DNA from: an uncultured bacterium
GTDB lineage: Bacteria; Desulfobacterota; GWC2-55-46
NCBI GenBank assembly: GCA_905339405.1
Contig: CAJPGC010000029.1
Location: 1 to 64,000, forward strand
DNA length: 64,000 nt
Direction: 5' to 3'
In this document: positions 24,184-31,938 of the stretch, piece after piece
How the letters are laid out: every line of letters starts with the position of its first letter
How positions within the stretch are numbered: the stretch's first letter is position 1
Made by a program: the position numbers and the translations under genes
Notes under the pieces: generated by a model
What the model saw: the letters and a program-made list of their open reading frames with translations, nothing else
Told to the model about the DNA's origin: nothing
Database searches by the model: none

Positions 24184-25389
24184 ATGAATCCATTCAAGGA
24201 AAAAGGCATGCCCATTGAAAAGCAGTTCAGGAACTGGTCCGAGCTGAACACGAAGCCTTTCAACAAGGACGAGGTGCACCCTTATACCCGGTGCCGCGGC
24301 ATACTGATGAACGGCATCGAGGTTGAGGCTGCCATCTTCCTCCACCAGTTCGCGCGCCACTCGAACGACATCGACGTGAAAAGGCACATCGCGATGAGCC
24401 GCAGGATAGAACAGCAGCAGCAGAAGGCCGTCAACTGGTGCATCCCCGGCGACCAGTCGATACTGGAGACGACCATAGGCTACGAGCAGGTGGCCGTTGA
24501 CCTCACGGCCTGGATGTGCCAGAACGAGCCGGACCCGTACGTGAAGCAGGTCTTCGACTTCGGCCTTCTCGAGGACTTCGACCACCTGTACCGCTACGCC
24601 AACCTTCTGGAGATGAAGCAGGGGATAAAGGCCGAAAAGCTCGTCGGCAAATACACCGAAATAATGCCGGGGCGGCCTACCGCCGAAGAGCACCGCCACC
24701 CGTTCGACGACGTGCGCAAATCAGGGAACAGGAAGAAGATGTCTGTCCAGACGTTGATGAACGTGCTGACGCTGGTGGCGGGCGAGCAGCAGACCATGAA
24801 CTACTATATGAACGTGGGGAACACCCTCGAGGACTCGATAGGGCGCGGCCTTTACCTTGAAATCGGCCAGATAGAAGAGCAGCACGTGACGCAGTACGAA
24901 TCCCTCCTCGACCCGTCGGCTTCATGGTACGAGATGCTCGTGATGCACGAGTACAACGAGTGCTACCTGTACAACTCGTTCATGGAACAGGAGGTCGACA
25001 CTGCGGCCAAAAAGCTCTGGGAGCTCCACCTCTCAATGGAGCTCGAGCACTTCAGGATAGCGTGCGAGATGCTAAAGACTTACGGCAAGAAAGACGCCGA
25101 GGAGCTGCTGCCCGCCGAGTTCCCGAAGGCGATAACGTTCGAGTCGAACGTCGATTACGTCCGCGAAGTCTTGAGAGAGCAGGTCGAGTTCACGGCCCAG
25201 GAGACGGAGATAGTGCCAAAGGATACGCTCAAGAAGGACTCGCTTTACGCGAAAACCCAGGGAGTCCTGAACGCAGGCGGAGTACCGAGCGAACAGGTAA
25301 TAAAGGAACACGTAAAGAAACAGGGGAAAGACTACCGCTACCTCCTCAAGGGCGAACACCCGGTGGACAGGCTCAAGAAGGCGGCGTAA
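24184..25389 (+). CDS. Ferritin-like di-iron protein (uncharacterised, 401 aa)
   Basis: 401 residues from the ATG at 24184 (AAGGAGG six bases upstream). Almost wholly helical. The second half shows the di-iron pattern E201 (AGEQQTMNYY), E231-x-x-H234 (EEQHVTQYE), E255/E259 (MHEYNECYLY) and E286-x-x-H289 (ELEHFRIACE), spaced as in rubrerythrin/COQ7-type four-helix bundles. The first half has a related set (E46, E101, E130DFDH134), so it may be a duplicated ferritin-like domain. No transmembrane segment or signal. Function unknown: iron storage, peroxide reduction or an oxidase role are possible. It stands alone between two terminators. Confidence 0.65.
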   Translation: MNPFKEKGMPIEKQFRNWSELNTKPFNKDEVHPYTRCRGILMNGIEVEAAIFLHQFARHSNDIDVKRHIAMSRRIEQQQQKAVNWCIPGDQSILETTIGYEQVAVDLTAWMCQNEPDPYVKQVFDFGLLEDFDHLYRYANLLEMKQGIKAEKLVGKYTEIMPGRPTAEEHRHPFDDVRKSGNRKKMSVQTLMNVLTLVAGEQQTMNYYMNVGNTLEDSIGRGLYLEIGQIEEQHVTQYESLLDPSASWYEMLVMHEYNECYLYNSFMEQEVDTAAKKLWELHLSMELEHFRIACEMLKTYGKKDAEELLPAEFPKAITFESNVDYVREVLREQVEFTAQETEIVPKDTLKKDSLYAKTQGVLNAGGVPSEQVIKEHVKKQGKDYRYLLKGEHPVDRLKKAA

Positions 25390-25399
25390 AGGGCTTGGG

Positions 25400-25444
25400 A
25401 AAACAACAGGTGGTCACGCGAAGCGGGGCCACCTCTGTTGTTTT
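25400..25444 (+). terminator. Rho-independent terminator
   Basis: AAACAACAGGTGG pairs with CCACCTCTGTTGTTT around a GCGAAGC loop and ends in TTTT, just after the ferritin-like gene. Confidence 0.8.
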
Positions 25445-25538
25445 ATGGGCGAGCTCAAGGGGGTTGCACTTATTGGTTAACCCATGTAAATGTGCCGCTT
25501 TTTATAATGTGCTTAAAATCCCCAACCAGAGAACAAAC

Positions 25539-26684
25539 TCACTCCTGTTTATTCTGACTAATTACGCTTGAGTTATCAGAGTTGTCTTTGTCGTACCCAT
25601 TTGGACACCATGTCACTGGTTTTCTTGATAACTCCGAGATCAATGCATTTACAAGTAGTTTCCCCCCCGAAAAAGGCAAGTAAAGACCAACAACTCTCGG
25701 GAACTTTATGGTCTCGGGTTGGTGCAACATCGCCTTTATCGAACCAATCGCCACAAATGCATTTTCCGCCGTGGTTCTGCTAAGCTCACTCTGCACAGGC
25801 AAAGCGGAAGCAACGGCCTGGCTGTTAACACCAAGCGTTTGTACTGTGAGGGATCCCATCAATCGTTTTGCCTCAGCTTCTGCTCCAATGACTCCAATGC
25901 CCGATATGGTTGCGTCTCTTGACGTAGATACTCCTTCTGCAACAATTCGAAGGCCAATTCCAACATAAATCGGCACATTGAATTCCTCGTAGCCATTTTT
26001 TGTAAGTGCTTCTCGCTCTACTATAGTTAGATTCTCTGAACTTTTAACATTGTATTGCTCTGAACCCGGTACAATTTCCCGCTTTTCAGCTTTCAACCCA
26101 AGATATGGTTTATCCCACTGCAATCCATTCACAACATACGTTTCATTTTCAATATACAATTCATTACCCAATAATAAAGCAGGTTTGCGCTCGGTTTTCC
26201 GTTCGTTTCTAAAAGTACCATCGTTGCTGTCACGGGTGTTGGAGACATATTTTACGAGCACTGTCTTTTGGATTAATACGCTTTTATTCACAGTATCCGA
26301 ATTAACATAGTCTGCAGTTAATTTATAGGCAGAACCGGCTTTTCCTGCTTTTGATACGCCATAAGTTACATTACCTTTAGAATCTGAGGATTCCATACTC
26401 ATACGTACGGCATTATCAGGCAGCATATCAAGAAGCTTAACCTTTTTTGTCTTTAAATCATCTCCAATATCAGAGTAATTAATTGTACATTTACCAGTCT
26501 CTATTTGTACCTTAGTGGGGTCGATTGGAATATAGGTATACCCAGATACTTCTTCACCTAGCGATGTTGGTCTTACCTGATTGCTTAAACCGCATCCAGT
26601 AATAGCAAACAAAAGAATACATATGACTGACACAGAAGCAACACGGCACCCGCCATTTAAGATTAATTTTTTAAAATAGAACAA
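25539..26684 (-). CDS. Putative lipoprotein in AT-rich segment
   Basis: 381 residues, starting at a TTG (26684) behind AAAGGGGGA. Lipoprotein signal with lipobox AITGC (Cys31). The mature protein has mixed beta/alpha content, with KTVLVKYVSNTRDSNDGTFRNER and a Gly/Ala/Val-rich stretch (SRDATISGIGVIGAEAEAKRLMGSLTVQTLGVNSQ) similar to the middle of surface or pore-type proteins, but no family is recognised. Base composition is markedly more AT-rich than the flanking genes and codon choice differs, suggesting acquisition. Divergent from the DUF262 gene. Confidence 0.6.
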   Translation of the reverse strand: MFYFKKLILNGGCRVASVSVICILLFAITGCGLSNQVRPTSLGEEVSGYTYIPIDPTKVQIETGKCTINYSDIGDDLKTKKVKLLDMLPDNAVRMSMESSDSKGNVTYGVSKAGKAGSAYKLTADYVNSDTVNKSVLIQKTVLVKYVSNTRDSNDGTFRNERKTERKPALLLGNELYIENETYVVNGLQWDKPYLGLKAEKREIVPGSEQYNVKSSENLTIVEREALTKNGYEEFNVPIYVGIGLRIVAEGVSTSRDATISGIGVIGAEAEAKRLMGSLTVQTLGVNSQAVASALPVQSELSRTTAENAFVAIGSIKAMLHQPETIKFPRVVGLYLPFSGGKLLVNALISELSRKPVTWCPNGYDKDNSDNSSVISQNKQE

Positions 26685-26942
26685 GACATCCCCCTTTGGA
26701 AAATTATGTAATCATCTATATTGTCTATTTTATTTCAACTTAGAAACAAAATACACTAATCTCTAACTTAAAACAAGAAATTTCATTTTACTTTTATAAT
26801 GATGGGACTGCGTACAAATGACAGGTTTAAAGGCACTTTCTTTTCACATTTTGCATTTGACAAAAGAAAGACTATATTGACAATTCATAATCGAGATAGT
26901 ACATCTGACTAATTGAACATTTGTATACAAGGAGAATAATCG
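26685..26942 (+). promoter_or_regulatory. AT-rich divergent intergenic region with candidate promoter
   Basis: TTGACA at 26877-26882, a 17-base spacer and TACATC at 26900-26905 face the DUF262 gene, with AAGGAG at 26929-26934 as ribosome binding site. A second TTGACA lies at about 26857. No operator is obvious; the lipoprotein promoter on the other strand is not resolved. Confidence 0.4.
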
Positions 26943-27941
26943 ATGCTTGAGCGTAGATCCTCACCACAGTCCATAGCTTGGTTTGTAGACTTATTTCATG
27001 GCAAGCAACTTAATCTTGACCCACCTTATCAAAGGCGTAGTGTTTGGAATCAAGATTATAAACAATATTTTATCGATACGATTCTGAGAAATTACCCTTC
27101 GCCGCCTGTATTTTTAGATGTAAAAATTACTCCAGGTGGAAGGACCGTATATCATGTTGTCGACGGGAAACAACGCCTCTCTGCAATTCTAGAATATCTG
27201 ACCGACATGTTTTGCACATCAGAAAGACATGCAGATCCGACAGTTGCAAATAAATATTTTTCAGATTTAAATGATGACTTTCAGAATCGCTTTCTTCGAT
27301 ACATAATTCCGGTTGAATTCCTTGAAAATGCTGATGATACCGAATTAGAAGAGGCTTTCGATCGCCTAAACAGAAATGTGGCCAAGCTCAATGCACAAGA
27401 ACTCCGTAATGCAAAATATTCAGGCGTTTTTATTTCATTAATGGAAACATTAGCCGATGACCCATTCTGGCATGACATTGGTTTGGCCACAACCTCCCGT
27501 ATCCGTCGAATGTTAGATATTGAATACGTCTCAGAAATTTTTTTGCTTACTATGCATGGAATCCAGGAAGGTAAAACCTACCTTGACCAAGCTTATGCAG
27601 ATTATGACGAGGAGATACCAGACATTGAAACACACCGCAGAATTTACGAGAACTGCAAAACATTTATGGTTCAGCTATGGCCACACTTAGGGACAGATCG
27701 CTTCATCAACCTTGCAGATTTTTATAGCCTTTGGGCCGCAGTGATGACAAGTCGAATAGATCATATCAATGTCATTGAAACAGCACGCAGACTAAGCGAA
27801 TTCGCGAACTCGGTACGAAGCGGGTCTGCATTTGGTGAAGCCCAGGAGTATCTAGTTGCAGCCACACAAGGGTCGAACAAAAGAGCAAACCGGGAGCTTC
27901 GTGCCAGAATCCTTAAAAGTTTGTTTGTTGAACAGGAGTAA
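26943..27941 (+). CDS. DUF262 domain protein (ParB/GmrSD-N-like)
   Basis: 332 residues. The N-terminal DUF262 core is clear: LDPPYQRRSVWNQDYKQYFIDTILRNYPSPPVFL and the DGKQR motif (residues 74-78, VVDGKQRLSAILEYL), followed by LNRNVAKLNAQELRNAKYSG. DUF262 is a ParB-nuclease-like/NTP-hydrolysing domain found in GmrS-type restriction subunits and other anti-phage proteins. This one lacks the GmrD-type HNH (DUF1524) domain, so any nuclease role rests on DUF262 itself. The next gene starts three bases after its stop, so the two form one transcript. AT-rich composition indicates horizontal origin. Confidence 0.85.
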   Translation: MLERRSSPQSIAWFVDLFHGKQLNLDPPYQRRSVWNQDYKQYFIDTILRNYPSPPVFLDVKITPGGRTVYHVVDGKQRLSAILEYLTDMFCTSERHADPTVANKYFSDLNDDFQNRFLRYIIPVEFLENADDTELEEAFDRLNRNVAKLNAQELRNAKYSGVFISLMETLADDPFWHDIGLATTSRIRRMLDIEYVSEIFLLTMHGIQEGKTYLDQAYADYDEEIPDIETHRRIYENCKTFMVQLWPHLGTDRFINLADFYSLWAAVMTSRIDHINVIETARRLSEFANSVRSGSAFGEAQEYLVAATQGSNKRANRELRARILKSLFVEQE

Positions 27942-27944
27942 TTT

Positions 27945-28904
27945 ATGATTCCCTCTCAGCTAGGTGTTGCTTACACTACTCTTGCTATCGATCTGCAAAC
28001 ACTTAAGTCACGTGTTGATTCTATTCTTAAGGCCTATGCAGAAGAACGGGATGGACAATATGCGAGTAGAATAAAGACCGCTGATAGCATTTTCGAAAAA
28101 GCTGTTTTGGGAAGCTATAAGAAGCTTACTGACATTGAAGATCTGTTTGCTTCGACAATTATCCTATCCACAACTCCGATAGGTAGTGCTCTGACTGTAC
28201 TCACCGAATCACTATCAGAACACTTCGTTGTGCATAAGACCAATTCAAACCGGACTAGACAACCCACAGAATTCATCTACGACGACCTCCACTATATTCT
28301 TAGTCTCAAAGATTCTCCGCTACTCCTCAACAAATACCTCCTCGCATTTCGATTCGAGCTGCAGGTAAAATCATATCTGAGACACGGGTGGGCAAAAGCT
28401 ACTCATGACACTATATACAAATCTCCCATAGAGTCCTGGAGAGCATCAAGAGTTGCTGCCCAGACAAGAGCCGCACTTGAGATGATTGAAGCAGCACTGG
28501 CGACAGGCGAAAACCTTTTGCCAGATGAGGCGGCACAACGATATAAGCCAATCGATGAACGCATTGCAGTGTTGGGCATTCTGCTTAATTGGTGGCACGG
28601 TCCGTTTCCTGAGAACCGACGACGCTTGGGTATATTCACATTGAGCATCTTGGAAATGGCCAATCTTACTCTGGAAGCTTTTTCAGCACTTTTGGAGACC
28701 CAACGAGCAAGAGAACTACAAAATATTCGTTCCCTTCCCGTACAACAGGCGATACTTGTTATTCTAATAGAAAACTCATTTAATTCAATAATTAGCAAAG
28801 TACAAAAAAAAGGGAATAGCTATCTTGTGATCACAAGAGAAATGGAAGATGTTTCTGAAAAATGCAAACAGATTCCCTTTGATATTCGTTTCGAGCTACC
28901 CTGA
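27945..28904 (+). CDS. RelA/SpoT-like nucleotidyltransferase-fold protein (diverged)
   Basis: 319 residues. The first half reads like a small alarmone synthetase: SRIKTADSIFEKA (compare GRVKPVASILEKA of RelQ), then TDIEDLFASTIIL at the position of the metal-binding D-L-x-G-x-R strand, FIYDDLHYIL at the Y...H segment and FELQVKSYLRHGWAKATHDTIYK, equivalent to the E-Q-R-T...W...H...YK signature. The Gly and Arg of the G-x-R motif are absent, so activity may differ or be lost. Residues ~165-319 are helical and unassigned. The ATG lies three bases after the DUF262 stop. This could be a toxic alarmone or tRNA-modifying synthetase paired with DUF262; family assignment is from manual motif alignment. 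Confidence 0.6.
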   Translation: MIPSQLGVAYTTLAIDLQTLKSRVDSILKAYAEERDGQYASRIKTADSIFEKAVLGSYKKLTDIEDLFASTIILSTTPIGSALTVLTESLSEHFVVHKTNSNRTRQPTEFIYDDLHYILSLKDSPLLLNKYLLAFRFELQVKSYLRHGWAKATHDTIYKSPIESWRASRVAAQTRAALEMIEAALATGENLLPDEAAQRYKPIDERIAVLGILLNWWHGPFPENRRRLGIFTLSILEMANLTLEAFSALLETQRARELQNIRSLPVQQAILVILIENSFNSIISKVQKKGNSYLVITREMEDVSEKCKQIPFDIRFELP

Positions 28905-29153
28905 CAAAAGAACGCAACAGCTACCATCCTTCTTTATACTTACACACATTCACTTGGAGGCAAAAAAGCACCCTCCTGTATTCACGAATTCTGAAAAAAA
29001 GAATGTGTAAACCCCTTGATTTGCCAATTTAATTTAAGAACAGGTCGTCGCCCGGCAGGGAAGAAGTTATCGTTTACTGTGCCAGCCTCGCCTTCGGCTC
29101 GGCTGGCCTCCCGGTCGTACCCCTCCGGGGTTCTTATCCTAGTACACAAAATA

Positions 29154-29183
29154 AAAAAAGCGCCATAAATGGCGCTTTTTTAT
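29154..29183 (-). terminator. Rho-independent terminator of tRNA-Glu
   Basis: AAAAAAGCGCCAT/ATGGCGCTTTTTT stem with a 3-4 base loop and T/A runs on both sides, 3 bases past the tRNA-Glu 3' end. It could also end transcripts arriving from the DUF262/RelA-like pair. Confidence 0.8.
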
Positions 29184-29185
29184 TT

Positions 29186-29261
29186 TGGCGTCCCCACGGG
29201 GATTCGAACCCCGGTCGCCGCCGTGAAAGGGCGGTGTCCTTGGCCTCTAGACGATGGGGAC
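29186..29261 (-). tRNA. tRNA-Glu (anticodon TTC)
   Basis: 76 bases including an encoded CCA. On the minus strand the acceptor GTCCCCA pairs with TGGGGAC, the anticodon loop is CTTTCAC in a CCGCC/GGCGG stem, and the T-arm is CCGGGGTTCGAATCCCCG. An intact D-arm (CGTCTAGAGGCCAAGGACA) is present. Confidence 0.95.
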
Positions 29262-29316
29262 ATTCTTATTTTCTTGTAGGGTGGGCTCTGCCCACCGGCA
29301 CTGCTTCAAGACTTAG

Positions 29317-29460
29317 CCCCACGGGGATTGAGCTCGCACATCCATGTGCTCGCCACTAAAGGGTTTGCGCTTCGCGCAAATCCAAATTTGCTGTCCTGCA
29401 AATTTGTCAAACCCCGGCCGCCTGAAAAAGCGGCCCTTACGATGGGGACATTCTTATTTT
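29317..29460 (-). pseudogene. Broken tRNA-Glu copy interrupted by about 80 bases
   Basis: 29317-29329 repeats the 3' acceptor/T-arm of the neighbouring tRNA-Glu (ccccacggggatt). 29409-29460 resumes with a decayed T-arm/anticodon region and then repeats the 5' end plus 11 bases of upstream flank exactly (29439-29460 equals 29251-29272). In between, 29330-29408 is foreign and carries two small palindromes (TTTGCGCTTCGCGCAAA and AAATTTGC...GCAAATTT). The D-arm and most of the anticodon arm are gone, so it cannot make a tRNA. Confidence 0.7.
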
Positions 29461-29465
29461 TTAAA

Positions 29466-29541
29466 TGGTGAGCCGCCCGGGACTCGAACCCGGGGCCACC
29501 TGCTTAAAAGGCAGATGCTCTACCAACTGAGCTAGCGGCTC
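29466..29541 (-). tRNA. tRNA-Lys (anticodon TTT)
   Basis: 76 bases with encoded CCA. Acceptor GAGCCGC/GCGGCTC, discriminator A, D-arm GCTCAGTTGGTAGAGC, anticodon stem TCTGC/GCAG- with loop CTTTTAA, T-arm CCGGGTTCGAGTCCCGG. Same strand as tRNA-Glu and its broken copy, so the three form a small cluster. Confidence 0.95.
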
Positions 29542-29627
29542 CAAGACCAGGTCAAAACCCAGACCCGTTAAGCTACCACAAGCCCCGGTCTATTGTCAAA
29601 CCAAAAAACCCGTTTAAAAGATGTTTT

Positions 29628-30017
29628 TCATGCGTCGCTCCGGAGGAGCTTCAACGTCTCCTGCACCGCCTTGCGTCTTATGTGCCTGCACTTGACGTAG
29701 ACCGCGCACACCAAGTCGTCCTGCTCCGGCGGCCTCAGAGACCTGTAAAGCCTGATGAGGAGCCGCTCGCGCCCGGCCAGCTCCGGCTGCGGCTTCACGC
29801 CGTCGCACGCTTTGAAAAAATAGGACGGGTCGGCGTTCATCGCCCCGGCTATCTTAACCCACTCCTCGGTCGTTATGGGCACGGAGCCGCATTCTTTCCT
29901 CAGGTAGGTCGTCCTGTCGACCCCGACGCTCCTGGCGATGTAATCCTGCCTCAAGGCGAGCTCTTCCCTCAAAGACTTGAGCCTCTCCAGGACTTTTTGT
30001 ACTGAACTGCTGCCCAT
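29628..30017 (-). CDS. XRE-like helix-turn-helix regulator
   Basis: 129 residues from the ATG at 30017 (AGAGGGAAA upstream; the frame extends to 30074 without a better start). The first 70 residues look like a lambda-repressor-type HTH: VLERLKSLREELALRQDYIARSVGVDRTTYLRKECGSVPITTEEWVKIAGAMNADPSYFF. The C-terminal part (ERLLIRLYRSLRPPEQDDLVCAVYVK) is a helical segment seen in phage-type XRE regulators. It lies about 100 bases downstream of a HEPN gene on the same strand, a layout that suggests, but does not prove, a toxin-antitoxin-like pair. Confidence 0.7.
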   Translation of the reverse strand: MGSSSVQKVLERLKSLREELALRQDYIARSVGVDRTTYLRKECGSVPITTEEWVKIAGAMNADPSYFFKACDGVKPQPELAGRERLLIRLYRSLRPPEQDDLVCAVYVKCRHIRRKAVQETLKLLRSDA

Positions 30018-30120
30018 TTTCCCTCTGAGGCCCGGCGCGCGGGGTCCCTCGGTTTCGGTAAAAAGATTTTCCAAACGGATGACGGAACGGATGGGCGGAC
30101 AGCATGGTCTTGCCCGCGGC

Positions 30121-30513
30121 TTACAGCTTGACTGCCCTTCTCAGGAAGTCCTTGACCTCGAGCACGAAGTCCCTGGTCTGATAGAAACGCAGCAGCGAGT
30201 CGCTTTCGGAGTAGTCTATGGCCGCGTTGTAGGCCCACGCCTCTTTCGAGGACTCAAGCTTCTCTATGTAAGGGTCGAGCTTCGAGGAGTACTTGCGCAA
30301 GGCGGTCACGAAGCTGACGAACTGTTCCTTATGCGGGTTGTCGAAGCCTACCGTGAGAAAGGCGGCGGTCGCCGCGTGGTAGGCCGAATAATAGGACGAG
30401 GTCGCCGAAGGCGAATAAAGGCCCTGCTTCTGCAAACTCTCCGCCGCGGCGAGGTACTCCTCCGCCTTCTTGAACTCGACCCTTATCCTGTCCCTTCGCC
30501 TGGGGTCCAACAA
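30121..30513 (-). CDS. HEPN domain protein
   Basis: 130 residues starting at a TTG (30513) with AAGGAG upstream. It has the helical HEPN pattern: FKKAEEYLAAAESLQKQGLYSPSATSSYYSAYHAATAAFLTVG, then a second helical hairpin ending RDFVLEVKDFLRRAV. The Arg of the catalytic R-x4-6-H RNase motif is replaced by Ser (S39/S40...H46), so ribonuclease activity is doubtful; such inactive HEPN proteins often act as partners of MNT nucleotidyltransferases. No intact MNT gene is adjacent. An unassigned short frame, GTG/TTG-started, occupies 30514-30580. Confidence 0.7.
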   Translation of the reverse strand: MLDPRRRDRIRVEFKKAEEYLAAAESLQKQGLYSPSATSSYYSAYHAATAAFLTVGFDNPHKEQFVSFVTALRKYSSKLDPYIEKLESSKEAWAYNAAIDYSESDSLLRFYQTRDFVLEVKDFLRRAVKL

Positions 30514-30786
30514 TACGCTCCTTGAGCACCCCTTGAACGGTCATCACGGGATAGCGCGCGACCAGCAGTTCCAACACCGCCTTGGGAAAAGCCCTTCTCT
30601 TGAGATTTTTTAATACATCAAAACGGCATCAAAAGTCAAACATTCCATCCCTGCCGCCCTGATTTTTAACTGCATGGAATATTTATTTCGGAAAAAAGCA
30701 TCAAATTCTTTAAAAAAAGTGAAGGGGCGTCTCTTTTCCCGGAATGCGATTGTCGCCGGGCCTTTCTTATAGTATCATCTGCGGTA

Positions 30787-31938
30787 ATGCCAGGTATACT
30801 CAGCCGCTATATACTCAAGGAAATCAGCGTACCTTTTTTCCTGAGCCTTGCCATACTGACCGCCACCGCCCTTTTGAGCAAAGCCGTAAAACTCATAGAG
30901 CTCATGGTCACGCAGGGCGTAGGGGGCTCGTTCATCTTCTGGTTCGTGGCCTCTGTTGCCCCCTCCTTCCTCATATACACGCTCCCGATATCGTTCCTCA
31001 TAGGCGTGCTCGTGGCCTTCACCCGCCTTAGCTCCGACAGCGAAGTCACGGCGATAAAGGCCTCAGGGCTCGGCCTCAGGGCCATGCTGAGGCCCGTCTT
31101 GCTTTTCGCCCTCTTCGTCTACGGCGCCGCCCTGGTCGTCACTCTTTACCTGTTTCCCTGGGGGAACTTGAACCTCAAGGCCCTTTTCTTCGACGCCTCG
31201 AAGGACAGGTTCGTCTCCGGCCTCGAGGAGAAGACCTTCTACGACAGGTTCAAGGGCATCGTGCTGTACGTCGACAAGATAAACGCCCGCACGGGCGAGA
31301 TGGAAGGCATATTCATATCCGAGAGGGGCGGCAAGGAGGAGACGAACGTCTTTTTCGCGACCAGCGGCGTATTCTCTCCGGCGACCGAACGGTACACCGT
31401 CTACCTCAAGCTCGACGACGGCGCGATACACAGGAAAACAAGCGACGGCAGGACCTATCACATAGCGGGCTTCGCATCCTACACGCTCGAGCTCGGCCTG
31501 GCGGGCCAGCCCGGGGCTGCGGGCGACAAGTCGAACAGGGAGCTCTACCTCGGCGAGCTCATGGACAGGGCCGTCGCCGCCGAGGCCAGGGGAGCGGACC
31601 CGGCCCCGTACCTCATAGACCTGCACAAGAGGTTCGCCCTGCCGGCCTCTGTATTCGTCTTCGCCCTTTTGGGCCTGCCGCTCGGCATACAGAAAATTCG
31701 CGCGGCCAAGTTCACCGGCTTTTCCATCGCCCTCGGCGTGGTGCTCACCTACTACGTGCTCTCGACTGCGTTCGAGGCCCTGGGGGAGTCCGGCTCGCTG
31801 AACGCGGTCTTTGCCGTCTGGGCCTCTGACATAATATTCCTCATCGCGGGCATCTTCGTATTTTTCAGGGCCTCGAAAGACGCCCCCTTGAACCCGTTTC
31901 CGTCCGGCTTCCTTGCCAGGCGAGGAGGCGCCAGATGA
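30787..31938 (+). CDS. lptF: LPS export permease LptF
   Basis: 383 residues with six membrane helices (three at each end) around a periplasmic beta-jellyroll domain. YILKEISVPFFLSLAILTATALLSKAVKLIELM and the cytoplasmic coupling segment SDSEVTAIKASGLGLRAMLRPV are typical of LptF/LptG. Together with LptG it forms the membrane part of the LptB2FG ABC transporter that extracts lipopolysaccharide from the inner membrane. It overlaps lptG by 4 bases. Confidence 0.9.
   Translation: MPGILSRYILKEISVPFFLSLAILTATALLSKAVKLIELMVTQGVGGSFIFWFVASVAPSFLIYTLPISFLIGVLVAFTRLSSDSEVTAIKASGLGLRAMLRPVLLFALFVYGAALVVTLYLFPWGNLNLKALFFDASKDRFVSGLEEKTFYDRFKGIVLYVDKINARTGEMEGIFISERGGKEETNVFFATSGVFSPATERYTVYLKLDDGAIHRKTSDGRTYHIAGFASYTLELGLAGQPGAAGDKSNRELYLGELMDRAVAAEARGADPAPYLIDLHKRFALPASVFVFALLGLPLGIQKIRAAKFTGFSIALGVVLTYYVLSTAFEALGESGSLNAVFAVWASDIIFLIAGIFVFFRASKDAPLNPFPSGFLARRGGAR

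Noticed and set aside
25445-29185. Integrated mobile element with att sites at tRNA-Glu
   Set aside because: No integrase, transposase or repeat of the tRNA-Glu 3' end is found on the far side of the AT-rich segment.
30329-30577. 82-codon minus-strand frame overlapping the HEPN gene
   Set aside because: Its C-terminal two thirds is the HEPN gene read in another frame. The first ~20 residues could be a remnant of another gene but cannot be assigned.
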